A stretch of 64,000 nt of DNA from Oryzihumus leptocrescens (GTDB taxonomy: Bacteria; Actinomycetota; Actinomycetes; Actinomycetales; Dermatophilaceae): assembly GCF_006716205.1 (NCBI RefSeq), contig NZ_VFOQ01000003.1:1-64000 (forward strand), given 5' to 3'. Under the pieces are notes generated by a model, which had not been told where the DNA came from, searched no databases, and saw only the letters and a list, made by a program, of their open reading frames with translations. Each line of letters starts with the position of its first letter. Within the stretch, counting starts at the first letter, position 1. This document shows positions 1 through 11,459 of this stretch, piece by piece. A program made the translations under genes and the position numbers.

Positions 1-153
1 GGGCGGACCCAGACGATGCCGCTGGCGGTCTACCTCGCCCTGGAGAGCGACCCCGAGGCGGCGATCGCGCTGTCGCTGGTGCTGCTCGTGGTGTCCGTGG
101 TCATCCTCGCGGTGCTGCGTGACCGGTGGCTGCGGGCGGGGAGCACGGCGTGA
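1..153 (+). CDS. ABC transporter permease, C-terminal end (partial, probably ModB)
   Basis: Open frame entering from the left edge and ending at TGA 151-153; the last 50 residues are visible. They contain one hydrophobic helix (about residues 22-40, rich in Leu/Val/Ile) and a short basic tail, as at the C-terminus of binding-protein-dependent permeases such as ModB. The N-terminal remainder and the EAA loop lie outside the window. The stop overlaps the GTG start of the following molybdate-type ATPase by the classic 4 nt (GTGA), which implies translational coupling and a shared transporter. The substrate is inferred only from that neighbour. Confidence 0.75.
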   Translation, partial: GRTQTMPLAVYLALESDPEAAIALSLVLLVVSVVILAVLRDRWLRAGSTA

Positions 154-1277
154 GCGTGGATTCACGTGAAACCTCCGCCGCCCTCGAGGTCGACGGGGTG
201 GTCGAGCGCGGCGGCTTCCGGCTGGCCGTCTCGGCCACGGTCGAGCCGGGGGAGGTGCTCGGCGTCCTGGGCCCCAACGGTGCCGGCAAGTCGACGCTGC
301 TGCGGGCCCTCGCCGGGCTGACCGTGCTGGCCGCCGGGACGATCCGCCTCGGCGGCACGCTGCTCGACGGCGAGCACCTGTTCGTCCCACCGGAGCAGCG
401 GCCGGTCGGGCTGGTGTTCCAGAGCTACCGGCTCTTCCCGCACCTGAGCGTGCTGGACAACGTGGCGTTCGCGCCGCGGTCCCGGGGCCTGGGCCGGCGC
501 CGGTCCCGGGAGGTGGCCCGCGGCTGGCTGGAGCGGCTCGACCTGGCCGAGCTGGCCGACCGGCGGCCCGCGCAGGTGTCCGGTGGGCAGGCGCAGCGCG
601 TCGCCCTGGCCCGGGCCCTGGCCGCCGAGCCCGGGCTGCTGCTGCTCGACGAGCCGCTGTCGGCGCTCGACGCCGGCACCCGCCTCGATGTGCGCACCCT
701 GCTGCGCCGGCACCTGGAGTTCTTCGCCGGCCCGGTGCTCGTGGTGACCCACGATCCGCTCGAGGCGATGGTGCTGTGCGACCGGCTGCTGGTCATCGAG
801 GGCGGCCGGGTGGTCCAGCAGGGCACCCCCGCGTCGGTGGCACGGCACCCGGCGACGGAGTACGTCGCGCGCCTGGTCGGACTCAACCTGTATGCAGGGC
901 GGCTCGACCCCGACCGCGGCAGCGTCGCGCTCGACGGTGGTGGGGACCTCGCGGTGACGCCCACCGCCGAGGCGCGGGGCTCGAACCGGGTGCTGGTGGG
1001 GCTGCGCCCCTCGGCGATCACGGTGCACACCGTGCGGCCCGAGCACGCCAGCGTGCGCAACGTGTGGGCCGGCACCATCGAGAGCCTGGAGCTGCTCACC
1101 GACCGGGTGCGGGTCAACGTCGAGGGCACGCCGTCGGCGCTGGTGGACGTCACGCCCGGGGCCGTGGCCGAGCTCGGGCTCGGGCCGGGGCAGGCCGTGT
1201 GGCTGTCGGCCAAGGCGACCGAGACCGACGCCTACCCCGAGTCGGCGAGCACCCGGCATACCGCCGAGGTGTCCTGA
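150..1277 (+). CDS. modC: Molybdate-type ABC transporter ATP-binding protein
   Basis: 375-residue ATPase expected to energise molybdate (or related oxyanion) import at the inner face of the membrane. Visible motifs: Walker [10 protein letters not shown] (about 41-49), Q-loop Gln in VFQSYRLF (about 91), ABC signature SGGQ (about 144-147), Walker B LLLLDEP (about 163), and H-loop VTHD. After residue about 250 a TOBE/Mop-like beta domain follows, typical of ModC. GTG 150 was chosen because it overlaps the permease stop by 4 nt and has a GGGGAG ribosome site just upstream; another in-frame GTG lies at 126. A near-parS 14-mer (159-172) sits in codons 4-8. A sulfate or other oxyanion role cannot be excluded. 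Confidence 0.85.
   Translation: MSVDSRETSAALEVDGVVERGGFRLAVSATVEPGEVLGVLGPNGAGKSTLLRALAGLTVLAAGTIRLGGTLLDGEHLFVPPEQRPVGLVFQSYRLFPHLSVLDNVAFAPRSRGLGRRRSREVARGWLERLDLAELADRRPAQVSGGQAQRVALARALAAEPGLLLLDEPLSALDAGTRLDVRTLLRRHLEFFAGPVLVVTHDPLEAMVLCDRLLVIEGGRVVQQGTPASVARHPATEYVARLVGLNLYAGRLDPDRGSVALDGGGDLAVTPTAEARGSNRVLVGLRPSAITVHTVRPEHASVRNVWAGTIESLELLTDRVRVNVEGTPSALVDVTPGAVAELGLGPGQAVWLSAKATETDAYPESASTRHTAEVS
159..172. promoter_or_regulatory. parS-like site (one mismatch)
   Basis: The 14-mer GATTCACGTGAAAC differs from the parS core GTTTCACGTGAAAC at one position. It lies inside the first codons of the ATPase gene and encodes D-S-R-E-T, close to the VSRET peptide encoded by the perfect parS copies inside parA. 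It is about 21 kb from the main parS cluster. Whether ParB binds it is unknown. Confidence 0.5.
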
Positions 1278-1434
1278 GCCTGGCGCCGGTGCGGGGGGTG
1301 CGCCGGTGGCTGAAAGCAGGCCTCGCTGTTTGCTCTGGGGGCGTACCGTCAGAGGTGCGGCCGGGTTCCGGCGGCGCGGAGCCGGTCGAGACCGGCGGAA
1401 GAAGGTGTCCCGTGGCTTGCACCAGGTTCGTGCC

Positions 1435-1722
1435 GTGACCTCCACCGCTCCCCGGCCGGGGCGGACCGTGGCCACCGACGAGGTCCTGGCGATGCTCATG
1501 CGCGAGGTGCAGCAGGCGCGCCAGGCCTGGGCCGACGAGCGCTGCGAAGCCCGCCACGGCGGGGCGCCCATCGAGTCACCCGCCCGTGTCCGGCTCCTGG
1601 CCGCACTCGAGGCGTATGCCGCGGCGCTGGAGTCGCGCCACCTTCCCTTGCCGCCCTCGATCCGGGACGAACTGCGGCTGCGGCGCGGCGTCCGCGGCGA
1701 CCAGCCCTACCGCGCTCCCTAG
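1435..1722 (+). CDS. Small hypothetical protein
   Basis: A 95-residue frame ending at TAG 1720-1722. GTG 1435 is the chosen start; GTG 1405, directly preceded by GGAAGAAG, and positions further upstream are alternatives. The product looks soluble and helical: an Ala/Arg/Leu-rich central part (LAMLMREVQQARQAWADE, then LLAALEAYAAALES) with amphipathic helices, no signal peptide and no membrane segment. Strong codon-position bias supports coding. I do not recognise the family. It follows modC by about 157 bp, so it may have its own promoter. Confidence 0.5.
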   Translation: MTSTAPRPGRTVATDEVLAMLMREVQQARQAWADERCEARHGGAPIESPARVRLLAALEAYAAALESRHLPLPPSIRDELRLRRGVRGDQPYRAP

Positions 1723-1808
1723 GAACCGGGAGTGGCGTCGCCCCCGGGACGGACGAGGCTCGGGTGCGGTGGGCGCAGTGTTGCCAGCGCGGCCGCAGGA
1801 GGGTGGCG

Positions 1809-2165
1809 TCAGGCACGAACGGTGCCACGCCGGGTTCGGCGGGCGTTCAGGCGGAGCTGCGTGATCCGGGCTACCCCGGCGATCGCCACCACCACGCCCC
1901 CACCGACGGCCGCGATCAGCAGGGCCATCCCCAGCGGGATGGTGCCGCTCAGACCGAGGAAGTGGACTTCGACCTTCGTCGTGTTCTGCAGCATGAAGGC
2001 GATCAGCATGATCAGGAGGACGAGTGCGGCTGCAATGGCCACCCAGACGGCACTCGCTCGAGTGAGCCGAGGGGCACGCGTTTCGGTCCGGGCCTCGTCT
2101 CCGGTCGCAGGTGTCTCGGTTGCTCCCTCATCAGCTGGCCCCGGGGGAGGAGTGGCTGCCGCCAT
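1809..2165 (-). CDS. LapA-type (DUF1049) small membrane protein
   Basis: 118-residue inner-membrane protein. An acidic, Pro/Ala-rich N-terminus of about 45 residues is followed by two hydrophobic helices (around VWVAIAAALVLLIMLIAFML and IPLGMALLIAAVGGGVVVAI) separated by the QNTTKVEVHFLGLSG turn typical of LapA/DUF1049 proteins, then a short basic tail (LRLNARRTRRG). ATG 2165 has a strong GGAGGAGG ribosome site about 8 nt upstream. LapA-domain proteins are associated with envelope or LPS assembly in proteobacteria; their role in actinobacteria is not established. Convergent with the small gene on its left. Confidence 0.7.
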   Translation of the reverse strand: MAAATPPPGPADEGATETPATGDEARTETRAPRLTRASAVWVAIAAALVLLIMLIAFMLQNTTKVEVHFLGLSGTIPLGMALLIAAVGGGVVVAIAGVARITQLRLNARRTRRGTVRA

Positions 2166-2295
2166 GATCTGACCCCTCCTCCCAGCTCCGCGTCCGCAGC
2201 GGCGGGACGCTCCCATGGTCATCCCAGGCACCCGTCACCACAAGAACCGAGCGGTGATGGGACCTCCCGCTGCAGGTCGCTGCTGCCAGGGACAC

Positions 2296-2331
2296 GAAAG
2301 AGGCCCCTCTCCGCTGTGGGGAAGGGCCTCT
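2296..2331 (-). terminator. Terminator after tRNA-Ala
   Basis: Inverted repeat with 8-bp arms AGAGGCCC (2299-2306) and GGGCCTCT (2324-2331) and a GC-rich loop. On the minus strand the second arm runs into TTTC. It lies 10 bp beyond the 3' end of tRNA-Ala. Confidence 0.7.
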
Positions 2332-2340
2332 GTCCTGGGG

Positions 2341-2413
2341 TGGAGGCGAGGGGACTCGAACCCCTAACCCCCTGCTTGCAAAGCAGGTGCGCTACCAATT
2401 GCGCCACGCCCCC
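2341..2413 (-). tRNA. tRNA-Ala (anticodon TGC)
   Basis: A 73-nt cloverleaf can be folded by eye on the minus strand: acceptor stem GGGGGCG/CGCCTCC with one G-T pair, D arm GCGC...GCGC, anticodon stem CCTGC/GCAGG around loop TTTGCAA (anticodon TGC), T arm AGGGG-TTCGAGT-CCCCT, and discriminator A. The CCA end is not encoded (CCC follows). This position downstream of tRNA-Ile and gyrA is the usual actinobacterial arrangement. Confidence 0.97.
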
Positions 2414-2430
2414 GAGGGGTTGTCTTCAGT

Positions 2431-2451
2431 TGTGGATGAGCCTGTGGAAAA
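2431..2451 (-). promoter_or_regulatory. Two degenerate DnaA boxes between tRNA-Ala and DLW-39
   Basis: Minus-strand nonamers TCATCCACA (2431-2439) and TTTTCCACA (2443-2451), each one change from TTATCCACA, lie 12 bp apart. A perfect box is found at 2895-2903. Function is unknown; they may titrate DnaA. Confidence 0.35.
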
Positions 2452-2457
2452 GCCTGT

Positions 2458-2583
2458 TCACAACGTCCCAGGCTGGTCGGTCGCCTCGGCCCACAGCTCC
2501 TGCTCGGCCTTCTGGGCCTTGAGCTTCTTCTGGATCGCCAGGGCGCCGAAGACGGTGGCCAGCAGCAGCAGGAACTTCTTCAC
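2458..2583 (-). CDS. DLW-39 family small protein
   Basis: A 41-residue peptide with GTG start at 2583 and a strong GGAGGAG ribosome site 7 nt upstream. Residues 2-3 are basic (KK), 4-17 form a hydrophobic helix (FLLLLATVFGALAI), and the tail is charged with the conserved E-Q-E-L-W-x-E-A-T-D block that characterises the DLW-39 family. In actinobacteria this mini-gene is regularly found between tRNA-Ile and tRNA-Ala downstream of gyrA, as here. It is probably a single-pass membrane peptide; its function is unknown. Confidence 0.85.
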   Translation of the reverse strand: MKKFLLLLATVFGALAIQKKLKAQKAEQELWAEATDQPGTL

Positions 2584-2619
2584 GAGCCGACTCCTCCAGC
2601 GGGACCGGGGATGTGATGG

Positions 2620-2693
2620 TGGGCCTAACAGGACTTGAACCTGTGGCCTCTTCCTTATCAGGGAAGCGCTCTAACCGACTGAGCTATAGGCCC
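2620..2693 (-). tRNA. tRNA-Ile (anticodon GAT)
   Basis: A 74-nt cloverleaf on the minus strand: acceptor GGGCCTA/TAGGCCC, D stem GCTC/GAGC, anticodon stem CTTCC/GGAAG around CTGATAA (anticodon GAT), T stem ACAGG-TTCAAGT-CCTGT, and discriminator A. CCA is not fully encoded (ACC at the 3' side). It sits downstream of the gyrA-DUF3566 unit and before DLW-39 and tRNA-Ala. Confidence 0.97.
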
Positions 2694-2966
2694 CTACTCA
2701 TCCACACTGCAGGCTCGGCGGGAGCCCGCCGGGGCCTTGCGACGCCCGAGATTACCCCACCGGCCCCGCCTCGACCAAAACGGATCCCGCCCGCGCGCCT
2801 CACCGGCCGGCGAACCCGATGGTGGCAGCGATGGTGGTGGCGAAGGCGCCGTGATCGCGCCACTCCGGCCACCACCATCCACCCCACCACCACCTGTGGA
2901 TAACTCAACCCGGCGGACGTCCCAGGACGCCGCCCAGGCCACCCGCCCACACGCCCCAACCACAAC
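2694..2966. other. Intergenic region upstream of tRNA-Ile
   Basis: No gene found here. It holds a long imperfect hairpin with 12-bp arms (2830-2841 and 2868-2879) enclosing a smaller GGCGC/GCGCC stem, and one perfect DnaA box (TGTGGATAA on the plus strand, 2895-2903). The tRNA-Ile promoter should lie between about 2700 and 2820, but no convincing -35/-10 pair was identified. Confidence 0.5.
2895..2903 (-). promoter_or_regulatory. Perfect DnaA box (TTATCCACA)
   Basis: The minus-strand nonamer is TTATCCACA, identical to the classical DnaA box, in the non-coding region upstream of tRNA-Ile and about 10 kb from oriC. Confidence 0.5.
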
Positions 2967-3010
2967 GGCCGGTATGCCGTGCGCACGGGTCCGTGCGCGG
3001 CATACCGGCC
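2967..3010 (-). terminator. Large GC-rich terminator of the gyrB-gyrA-DUF3566 operon
   Basis: A 44-nt hairpin: arms GGCCGGTATGCC (2967-2978) and GGCATACCGGCC (2999-3010) plus an inner GCGCACGG/CCGTGCGC stem, separated by a 2-nt bulge (GT) on one side and a 2-nt loop. It ends 21 bp past the DUF3566 stop. There is no U tract, as often in high-GC actinobacteria. Both arms carry the octamer GGTATGCC that recurs throughout the window. Confidence 0.75.
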
Positions 3011-3031
3011 GCCGTGGCGAGCCCGGTGGGC

Positions 3032-3586
3032 TCAGTCGTCGGTGAGGGTGAGCTGCAGGCCACCCACGAGCGCCGAGCAGACGTTGTAGAGGAACGCGCC
3101 CAGCGTGGCGATCGCGGTCATCAGCACCACGTCGATGACGCCGATGACGATCGACAGGGAGACCACCCGGCCGAAGCCGATGTAGTCCATGAGGTCGAAC
3201 TTCGTGCCACCGCTGGTGCCGAGGACGCTCTCCACGGTGCGGTTGACGTCGGAGAAGACGCCCATGCCCGACAGGATCAGCCACAGGGTCGCCATGAGCA
3301 CGACGCCGGCGATGCCGACGGCGACCGACAGCAGGAACGACATCTTCATGACCGACCACGGGTCGACCCGCGAGACGGTGAGCTTGACCCGCCGCGCGGC
3401 GGCCGGGCGGGCAGCCTCGCTCCCGGTCGCCGTAGCGCCGGCCGGGCGCGAGCCGCCCGGCAGCGCCGAGGTGCTCATGCCCTCGGTCGGACGGTCAGCG
3501 GACCGCTCCGCCGGGCGGTTCGGCGATCCCGCCGGCTTGCTCACGTCGGGGCGCGTCGCCGCGCCGGACTGACCTGCGGTGCTCAC
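3032..3586 (-). CDS. DUF3566 membrane protein downstream of gyrA
   Basis: 184-residue protein with a disordered Pro/Ser/Arg-rich N-terminus (1-65) and a DUF3566 domain: two long hydrophobic segments (around [20 protein letters not shown] and [20 protein letters not shown]) separated by a polar loop. The GTG start at 3586 overlaps the gyrA stop (GTGA), so it is translationally coupled to gyrA. DUF3566 proteins are conserved immediately after gyrA in actinobacteria; they are membrane proteins of unknown function. It ends the gyrase operon before a strong hairpin. Confidence 0.85.
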   Translation of the reverse strand: MSTAGQSGAATRPDVSKPAGSPNRPAERSADRPTEGMSTSALPGGSRPAGATATGSEAARPAAARRVKLTVSRVDPWSVMKMSFLLSVAVGIAGVVLMATLWLILSGMGVFSDVNRTVESVLGTSGGTKFDLMDYIGFGRVVSLSIVIGVIDVVLMTAIATLGAFLYNVCSALVGGLQLTLTDD

Positions 3587-6231
3587 TCCTGACCTCCTGT
3601 GTCGCCGTCCACGTCGTCACCCGACGTTACGGCATCGGGCGCCGCGCTGCCCCCGTCCGCGCCGGACGTCTCGACATCCGTCGCACCGTCCTTGGCCGCA
3701 GCACCGACCACGGTCCCGGGGGCGGAGGCCTCCACGGCGTCGGCGACCTCCTCGACCTCGGCCTCGCTGGCGCGTTCGGCGTTGCGGGCCACGGCCACGA
3801 TGGCATCACCCTTGTCGGGGGTGGCGAACTTCACGCCCTGGGTGTTGCGGCGGGTGCGGTGCACCTCGTCGACGCGGGAGCGGACGATCTTGCCCTTCTC
3901 CATGACGACCATGACCTCGTCGTCCTCGTCCACGGTCAGCGCGCCGACCAGGTCGCCGCCGCGCTCGGAGATCTTGGCGACCAGCACCCCGAGGGTGGCG
4001 CGCCCCTTGACCGGGTAGTCCGAGGCGGGCGTGCGCTTGGCCAGGCCGTTCTCGAAGACCACGAACACGTCCGGGTCGGTGCCCTCCTCGATGACGCTCA
4101 TCGACAGCAGGTAGTCACCGTCGCGGAACTTCATGCCGGTGACGCCGCTGGTGGGGCGGCCCATCGGCCGCAGCGCGTCGTCGCTGGCGTGGAAGCGGAC
4201 CGACTGGCCCTTGACCGAGACCAGCAGCAGGTCGTCCACCGCCGAGGCCACGCCCGCGCCGACGAGCTCATCGCCGTCGCGCAGGTTGACCGCGATGAGG
4301 CCGCCGGAGCGGTTGGAGTCGTACTCCGACAGGCGGGTCTTCTTCACCAGGCCGTTGCGGGTGGCCAGGACCAGGTAGGGGTCGCTGGTGTAGTCGCGCA
4401 GGTCCAGGACCTGGGCGATCTGCTCCCCGGGCTGGAAGGCCATGAGGTTGGCGACGTGCTGGCCCTTGGACTCGCGGCCGCCCTCGGGCAGCTCGTAGGC
4501 CTTGGCGCGGTAGACCCGGCCCAGGTTGGTGAAGAACAGCAACCAGTGGTGCGTGGTCGTGGTGAAGAAGTGCTCCACGATGTCGTCGCCGCGCAGCGTC
4601 GCGCCGCGCACGCCCTTGCCGCCGCGCTTCTGCGAGCGGTAGAGGTCGACCTTGGTCCGCTTGGCGTAGCCGCCCCGGGTGATCGTGACGACCACGTCCT
4701 CCTCGGGGATGAGGTCCTCCATCGACATGTCGCCGTCGAAGGGCACGACCTTGGTGCGCCGCTCGTCGCCGTACTTGTCGACGATCTCGGTCAGCTCCTC
4801 GCTGACGATGTCGCGCTGGCGCTGCGGGGAGTCCAGGATCGCCTTGAACTCGGCGATCATCGCTTCGAGCTCGTCGTGGCGGTCGATAAGCTTCTGCCGC
4901 TCCAGGGCCGCCAGGCGACGCAGCTGCATGTTGAGGATCGCCATGGCCTGAAGCTCGTCGATGCCGAGCAGCTCGATCAGGCCGTCGCGGGCGGTCTCGA
5001 CCGTCTGCGAGGCGCGGATGAGGGCGATCACCTCGTCGAGGGCGTCCAGGGCCTTGAGCAGGCCGCGCAGGATGTGCGCCTCCTCCTCGGCCTTGCGCAG
5101 CCGGAAGGTCGTGCGCCGCACGATGACGTCCATCTGGTGGTCCACCCAGTGCCGGATGAACGCGTCCAGCGGCAGGGTGCGCGGCACGCCGTCGACCAGG
5201 GCCAGCATGTTGGCGCCGAACGTCGTCTGCAGCTGGGTGTGCTTGTAGAGGTTGTTCAGCACGACCTTGGCGACGGCGTCACGCTTGAGCACGATGACCA
5301 GGCGCTGGCCGGTGCGGCCGGACGTCTCGTCGCGGATGTCGGCGATGCCGGCCAGGCGGCCGTCCTTGACCAGCTCGGCGATCTTCTCGGCGAGGGTGTC
5401 GGGGTTGACCTGGTAGGGCAGCTCGGTGACCACCAGGCACTGGCGGTTCTGGATCTCCTCGACCTCGACCACGGAGCGCATGACGATCGAGCCGCGGCCG
5501 GTGCGGTAGGCCTCCTCGATCCCCTTGCGGCCCATGATCAGCGCGCCGGTGGGGAAGTCCGGGCCCTGGATCGTGGTGAGCAGGTGGTTGAGCAGCTCCT
5601 CGCGGGAGGCCTCGGCGTTGCGCAGGTACCACTGCACGCCCTCGGCGACCTCGCGCAGGTTGTGCGGCGGGATCTGGGTGGCCATGCCGACCGCGATACC
5701 GGCGGAGCCGTTGACCAGCAGGTTCGGGAACCGGCTGGGCAGGACCTCCGGCTCCATCGTCTTGCCGTCGTAGTTGGGCTTGAAGTCGACCGTCTCCTGG
5801 TCGATGTCACGCACCATCTCCATCGACATCGGCGCCATGCGGCACTCGGTGTACCGCGGGGCGGCGGCCGGGTCGTTGCCGGGGGAGCCGAAGTTGCCCT
5901 GCCCGTCGACGAGCGGGTAGCGCAGCGACCAGTCCTGCACCAGGCGCACGAGGGCGTCGTAGATCGCCGAGTCGCCGTGCGGGTGGTACTGACCCATGAC
6001 GTCACCGACGACACGGCTGCACTTGTTGTAGCCACGGTCGGGCCGGTATCCCCCGTCGTACATCGCGTAGAGCACGCGGCGGTGCACCGGCTTCAGGCCG
6101 TCGCGGACGTCCGGCAGCGCGCGGCTCACGATGACGCTCATGGCGTACTCGATGTAGCTGCGCTGCATCTCCAGGTTGAGGTCGACCGGTTCGGTCCGGT
6201 CGGTCTCGAAAGTCGGCGGCTGCTCAGTCAC
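3583..6231 (-). CDS. gyrA: DNA gyrase subunit A
   Basis: 882-residue breakage-reunion subunit of gyrase, which with GyrB introduces negative supercoils. The N-terminal winged-helix/tower domain contains the quinolone region [10 protein letters not shown] (Ser at about 88, Asp at about 92, the fluoroquinolone-sensitive state) and the catalytic Tyr in PRYTE (about 127). The C-terminal half carries the beta-pinwheel repeats and the GyrA-box-like QKRGGKGV. The last 60 residues are a low-complexity Ala/Asp/Val-rich acidic tail. GTG 6231 has an AAGGGA ribosome site. No intein is present. It follows gyrB by 91 bp and overlaps DUF3566 by 4 nt. Confidence 0.98.
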   Translation of the reverse strand: MTEQPPTFETDRTEPVDLNLEMQRSYIEYAMSVIVSRALPDVRDGLKPVHRRVLYAMYDGGYRPDRGYNKCSRVVGDVMGQYHPHGDSAIYDALVRLVQDWSLRYPLVDGQGNFGSPGNDPAAAPRYTECRMAPMSMEMVRDIDQETVDFKPNYDGKTMEPEVLPSRFPNLLVNGSAGIAVGMATQIPPHNLREVAEGVQWYLRNAEASREELLNHLLTTIQGPDFPTGALIMGRKGIEEAYRTGRGSIVMRSVVEVEEIQNRQCLVVTELPYQVNPDTLAEKIAELVKDGRLAGIADIRDETSGRTGQRLVIVLKRDAVAKVVLNNLYKHTQLQTTFGANMLALVDGVPRTLPLDAFIRHWVDHQMDVIVRRTTFRLRKAEEEAHILRGLLKALDALDEVIALIRASQTVETARDGLIELLGIDELQAMAILNMQLRRLAALERQKLIDRHDELEAMIAEFKAILDSPQRQRDIVSEELTEIVDKYGDERRTKVVPFDGDMSMEDLIPEEDVVVTITRGGYAKRTKVDLYRSQKRGGKGVRGATLRGDDIVEHFFTTTTHHWLLFFTNLGRVYRAKAYELPEGGRESKGQHVANLMAFQPGEQIAQVLDLRDYTSDPYLVLATRNGLVKKTRLSEYDSNRSGGLIAVNLRDGDELVGAGVASAVDDLLLVSVKGQSVRFHASDDALRPMGRPTSGVTGMKFRDGDYLLSMSVIEEGTDPDVFVVFENGLAKRTPASDYPVKGRATLGVLVAKISERGGDLVGALTVDEDDEVMVVMEKGKIVRSRVDEVHRTRRNTQGVKFATPDKGDAIVAVARNAERASEAEVEEVADAVEASAPGTVVGAAAKDGATDVETSGADGGSAAPDAVTSGDDVDGDTGGQE

Positions 6232-6322
6232 AGTCCAAATCCCTTATCTGTCATGGCAATTCAAAGACGGTGGGTATGACGTGTGGTCGCCGGCGGCGCG
6301 CTGCGCCGCCGGCGGTGCCGCG

Positions 6323-8413
<2,091 letters not shown>

Positions 8414-8532
8414 TCAGACACAGGCCCGGCGCTGCAGGGGCAGGCGCGGGCACGGGAAGCGGCCCGCGGCGCAGACGGGTGACCGGAATCCCGGTCGTGA
8501 CCTGCGCTCGCGACAGCCGCCGATTGCTGATC

Positions 8533-8538
8533 ATTCTA
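8533..8538 (-). promoter_or_regulatory. Possible gyrB -10 element
   Basis: In the 295-bp gap between gyrB and the DUF721 gene (8396-8690) the minus strand carries TAGAAT at 8538-8533, a good -10 hexamer in otherwise GC-rich DNA; no clear -35 was found at 17 bp. It would give a leader of about 130 nt. Nothing else was recognised in this gap. Confidence 0.4.
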
Positions 8539-8690
8539 CCGGTCGATGACGACAAACCCCCGCTCAGGAGGCCCGGAGAGGCCCATGTCGGCCGAAAAAA
8601 CCCCGGTTTCCTAATCCCCCCACGCGCCCGGCCCCGTCAGGGCGCGAGAACCGGCGTCCAGAGGCGGCCACCCGCCGGCCCGTCGATGGC

Positions 8691-9239
8691 TCAGCCGTAG
8701 GTGTCGCGCGGCCCCGGACCCTGGGCCCGGCGGGGCCCGCGGGACCAGCTCGGCGCGCTGGGGCCGAGCACCTGCAGCTCGGTCACCGAGCCCGCGCCGA
8801 CCTCGGCCTCCAGCCGGGTGAGCAGCGAGGAGGACATCAGCCGCATCTGCGTGGCCCACGCCGTGGAGTCGGCCCGCACGGTGAGCACACCGTCCTCGAA
8901 GGTCACCGGCGTGACGTGCGCCGCGACGTCGGGGCCGACGATGGCCGCCCAGCGGCCCATGACCGAGCCGACCGCGACGTCGACGTTCCACCCGCGGTCC
9001 AGCAGCAGCCGCTCCATCTGGTCCCCGAGCAGGGCGGGGTCGCGGTAGCCGTCGCGGTTGTCCCGGGTGACCCGCTGCCGGCGGGCGTCCCGGTCGCGCC
9101 GGGTCGGCGCGCGCCCTGGCCGGAGTCCCTTGGCGCGAGCCGCCTCCCGGGCCCGGGCCAGCGCGGAGGCCGCCGCGGTGTCCGGAGCGTCCTCGGCCTG
9201 CGCCCCGGGCGTCGGCTCGGGCAGCTCCTCAGGTGACAC
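8691..9239 (-). CDS. DUF721 (DciA-like) protein
   Basis: 182-residue protein. The first 75 residues are polar and Arg-rich. The DUF721 domain follows ([51 protein letters not shown] split here), with the conserved RW..IVG and the L.V.ADS.AWA.QL-type strand. DciA, a DUF721 family member, acts as replicative-helicase operator in bacteria lacking DnaC, which fits the recF-gyrB position. GTG 9239 overlaps the recF stop and has GAGG 6 nt upstream; GTG 9251 is an alternative. The helicase-loading role is inferred from the family. Confidence 0.85.
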   Translation of the reverse strand: MSPEELPEPTPGAQAEDAPDTAAASALARAREAARAKGLRPGRAPTRRDRDARRQRVTRDNRDGYRDPALLGDQMERLLLDRGWNVDVAVGSVMGRWAAIVGPDVAAHVTPVTFEDGVLTVRADSTAWATQMRLMSSSLLTRLEAEVGAGSVTELQVLGPSAPSWSRGPRRAQGPGPRDTYG

Positions 9240-10425
9240 GGGAGACCTCACCCAGCGTCACGCGATACGTGCTACCGGCCAGGGAGGTCGGCACGTCCTC
9301 GGCCACGGCGGCGGTGATGAGCACCTGCTCGCAGTCGGCGACCAGCGCGGCGAGCCGCTCGCGCCGCCCGGCATCAAGCTCGGCGAAGACGTCGTCGAGG
9401 ATGAGCACCGGGTCCTGGCCGAGGTCGTGCCGCAAGAGCTGGTATGCCGCGAGCCGCAGTCCCAGCGCGAAGGACCACGACTCCCCGTGGCTGGCGTAGC
9501 CCTTCGCCGGCAGCTGGCCCAGGGTGAGCAGCACGTCGTCGCGGTGCGGGCCGACCAAGGAGACCCCGCGCTCGACCTCCTGGGGCCGGGCCTCGGCGAG
9601 GGCGGCGAGCAGCTCCTCGTGCAGCTCCTCCAGCGTGGGCACGGTGCCAGCAGCGATCGCCGTGGCCATCGGCTCTCGCACCGAGGACTTGTAGGACACG
9701 CTTGCATCCGACTGACCCGCACTGACCTCGTCGTAGGCCTTGGCCAGGTAGGGGCCGAGGTCGTGCAACAGCCGCAGGCGGGCGTAGAGCAGCGAGGCAC
9801 CGACCCGCGCGAGCTGGCCGTTCCACACGTCGAGGGTGTGCAGGGCGCTGGCCCGGGCGTCCTCCACCGGCTCGTCGCCGGGCCGGGGCCGGCGGCCGGA
9901 TCCCTTGCGCAGCACCGGTGCTGCCGACTTCAGCAGGGCGTTGCGCTGCTTGAGCACCTTGTCGTAGTCGGCGCGGACGCCGGCCCACCGGGGCTGGCGC
10001 GCGACCAGCAGCTCGTCGAGGAACCGGCGCCGCTCGGAGGGGTCGCCCTTGACGAGGGCGAGGTCCTCGGGGGCGAACAGCACCGTGCGCAGCGTGCCGA
10101 GCACCTCGCGGGGGCGCGCCACCGGCGAGCGGTTGAGCCGCGCCCGGTTGGCCCGGCCCGGCGTGATCTCCAGCTCGACCATGGTCTCGCGGCCGTCGCG
10201 GACGACGGCGCCGCGGATCACGGCCTGGCCGGCCCCGGCGCGGACCAGCGGCGCGTCGGTCGCCACCCGGTGGCTGCCCAGGGTCGCGAGGTAGCCCACG
10301 GCCTCGACCAGGTTGGTCTTGCCCTGCCCGTTGAGCCCGACCAGCGTCGTGATGCCGGGGGACAGCGGCAGCTCGGCCGCCGCATAGCTGCGGAAGTCGG
10401 CGACGGACAGGTGGCGCAGGTGCAC
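9229..10425 (-). CDS. recF: DNA replication and repair protein RecF
   Basis: 398-residue SMC-like ATPase that helps load RecA at gaps in DNA and supports replication restart. Walker [10 protein letters not shown] lies near residue 32, and the C-terminal Walker B/D-loop is [15 protein letters not shown]. The start was set at GTG 10425 because the family N-terminus ([13 protein letters not shown]) begins there; the frame is open further upstream but without similarity. The ribosome site is weak, and the gene begins 29 bp after gnd. The 3' end overlaps the DUF721 gene by 11 nt. Confidence 0.95.
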   Translation of the reverse strand: MHLRHLSVADFRSYAAAELPLSPGITTLVGLNGQGKTNLVEAVGYLATLGSHRVATDAPLVRAGAGQAVIRGAVVRDGRETMVELEITPGRANRARLNRSPVARPREVLGTLRTVLFAPEDLALVKGDPSERRRFLDELLVARQPRWAGVRADYDKVLKQRNALLKSAAPVLRKGSGRRPRPGDEPVEDARASALHTLDVWNGQLARVGASLLYARLRLLHDLGPYLAKAYDEVSAGQSDASVSYKSSVREPMATAIAAGTVPTLEELHEELLAALAEARPQEVERGVSLVGPHRDDVLLTLGQLPAKGYASHGESWSFALGLRLAAYQLLRHDLGQDPVLILDDVFAELDAGRRERLAALVADCEQVLITAAVAEDVPTSLAGSTYRVTLGEVSRVT

Positions 10426-10454
10426 GGAGGCGACCCCGGGACAGCCGGCCGGCG

Positions 10455-11372
10455 TCAGTCGGTCGAGCCGGAGCCCGAGCTCGGACCGGCGTCGGCGGCG
10501 CGGGTGGCGTGGCCGCCGAACTGGTTGCGCAGCGCGGAGACCGCCTTCATCGCGGGGGAGTCGTCCTGGCGGGAGGCGAAGCGGGCGAACAGCGCGGCGG
10601 AGATGACCGGCATCGGCACGGCGTTGGCGATGCCCTCCTCGACGGTCCAGCGACCCTCGCCGGAGTCCTCGGTGTAGCCGCTGATCTTCGCCAGGCCGGG
10701 GTCCTCCTCGAGGGCCTTGACCAGCAGGTCCAGCAGCCAGGAGCGGACGACGGTGCCGCGGGTCCATGCCTTGAAGCTGCCGTGCACGTCGGTGACGATG
10801 TCCTTGGCGGCGAGCAGCTCATAGCCCTCGGCGTAGGCCTGCATCAGGCCGTACTCGATGCCGTTGTGCACCATCTTGGCGTAGTGGCCCGCGCCGACCG
10901 CGCCGGCGTGGACGAAGCCCTCCTCGCGCGGGCCCTCCGGGCGCAGCGCGTCGAAGATCGGCATGGCGCGCTCGACGTGCTCGGCGTCACCGCCGACCAT
11001 CAGGCCGTAGCCGTTCTCCAGGCCCCAGACGCCGCCGCTGACGCCGCAGTCGAGGTAGCCAATTCCCTTGGCAGCCAACGTCTCTGCGTTGACGGCGTCG
11101 TCGGTGAAGCGGCTGTTGCCACCATCGATGACGAGGTCGCCCTCGTCGAGGATCTCCCCGAGCTCGGCCACCGTCGCGCGGGTCGCCTCACCGGCGGGGA
11201 CCATGACCCACACCGTGCGCGGCGCCGGCAGCGCCTCGACCATGGCCTTGAGGCTGTCGACGTCGCTGACCTCGGGGTTGCGGTCGAAACCGACCACCTC
11301 GTGCCCGGCGCGGCGGATGCGCTCGCGCATGTTGCCGCCCATCTTGCCGAGGCCGATGAGTCCGAGGTGCAT
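10455..11372 (-). CDS. gnd: 6-phosphogluconate dehydrogenase (decarboxylating), short type
   Basis: 305-residue enzyme converting 6-phosphogluconate to ribulose-5-phosphate and CO2. The N-terminal Rossmann motif [12 protein letters not shown] begins at residue 4; substrate motifs include DGGNS, DCGVSGG and [16 protein letters not shown]. At about 300 residues it belongs to the short class, which is often NAD-preferring, rather than the 470-residue NADP form. The last 20 residues are Gly/Ser-rich. It lies between dnaN and recF, an arrangement seen in several actinobacteria, and probably shares their transcript. Confidence 0.96.
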   Translation of the reverse strand: MHLGLIGLGKMGGNMRERIRRAGHEVVGFDRNPEVSDVDSLKAMVEALPAPRTVWVMVPAGEATRATVAELGEILDEGDLVIDGGNSRFTDDAVNAETLAAKGIGYLDCGVSGGVWGLENGYGLMVGGDAEHVERAMPIFDALRPEGPREEGFVHAGAVGAGHYAKMVHNGIEYGLMQAYAEGYELLAAKDIVTDVHGSFKAWTRGTVVRSWLLDLLVKALEEDPGLAKISGYTEDSGEGRWTVEEGIANAVPMPVISAALFARFASRQDDSPAMKAVSALRNQFGGHATRAADAGPSSGSGSTD

Positions 11373-11459
11373 GGCTTACCCCTTCGAGGTGTGTGGAGAC
11401 GTTGCGTCGGGGCCAGCCGGTGGGCAGGCCCCAAGGGGTCAGGCTACGTCCCGGCCGCC

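Noticed and set aside
3859-6279. 806-codon open frame on the plus strand opposite gyrA
   Set aside because: It mirrors gyrA codons, is dominated by Asp/Val/Ala/Gly/Arg/Leu low-complexity sequence and has no motifs; it is a high-GC antisense frame.
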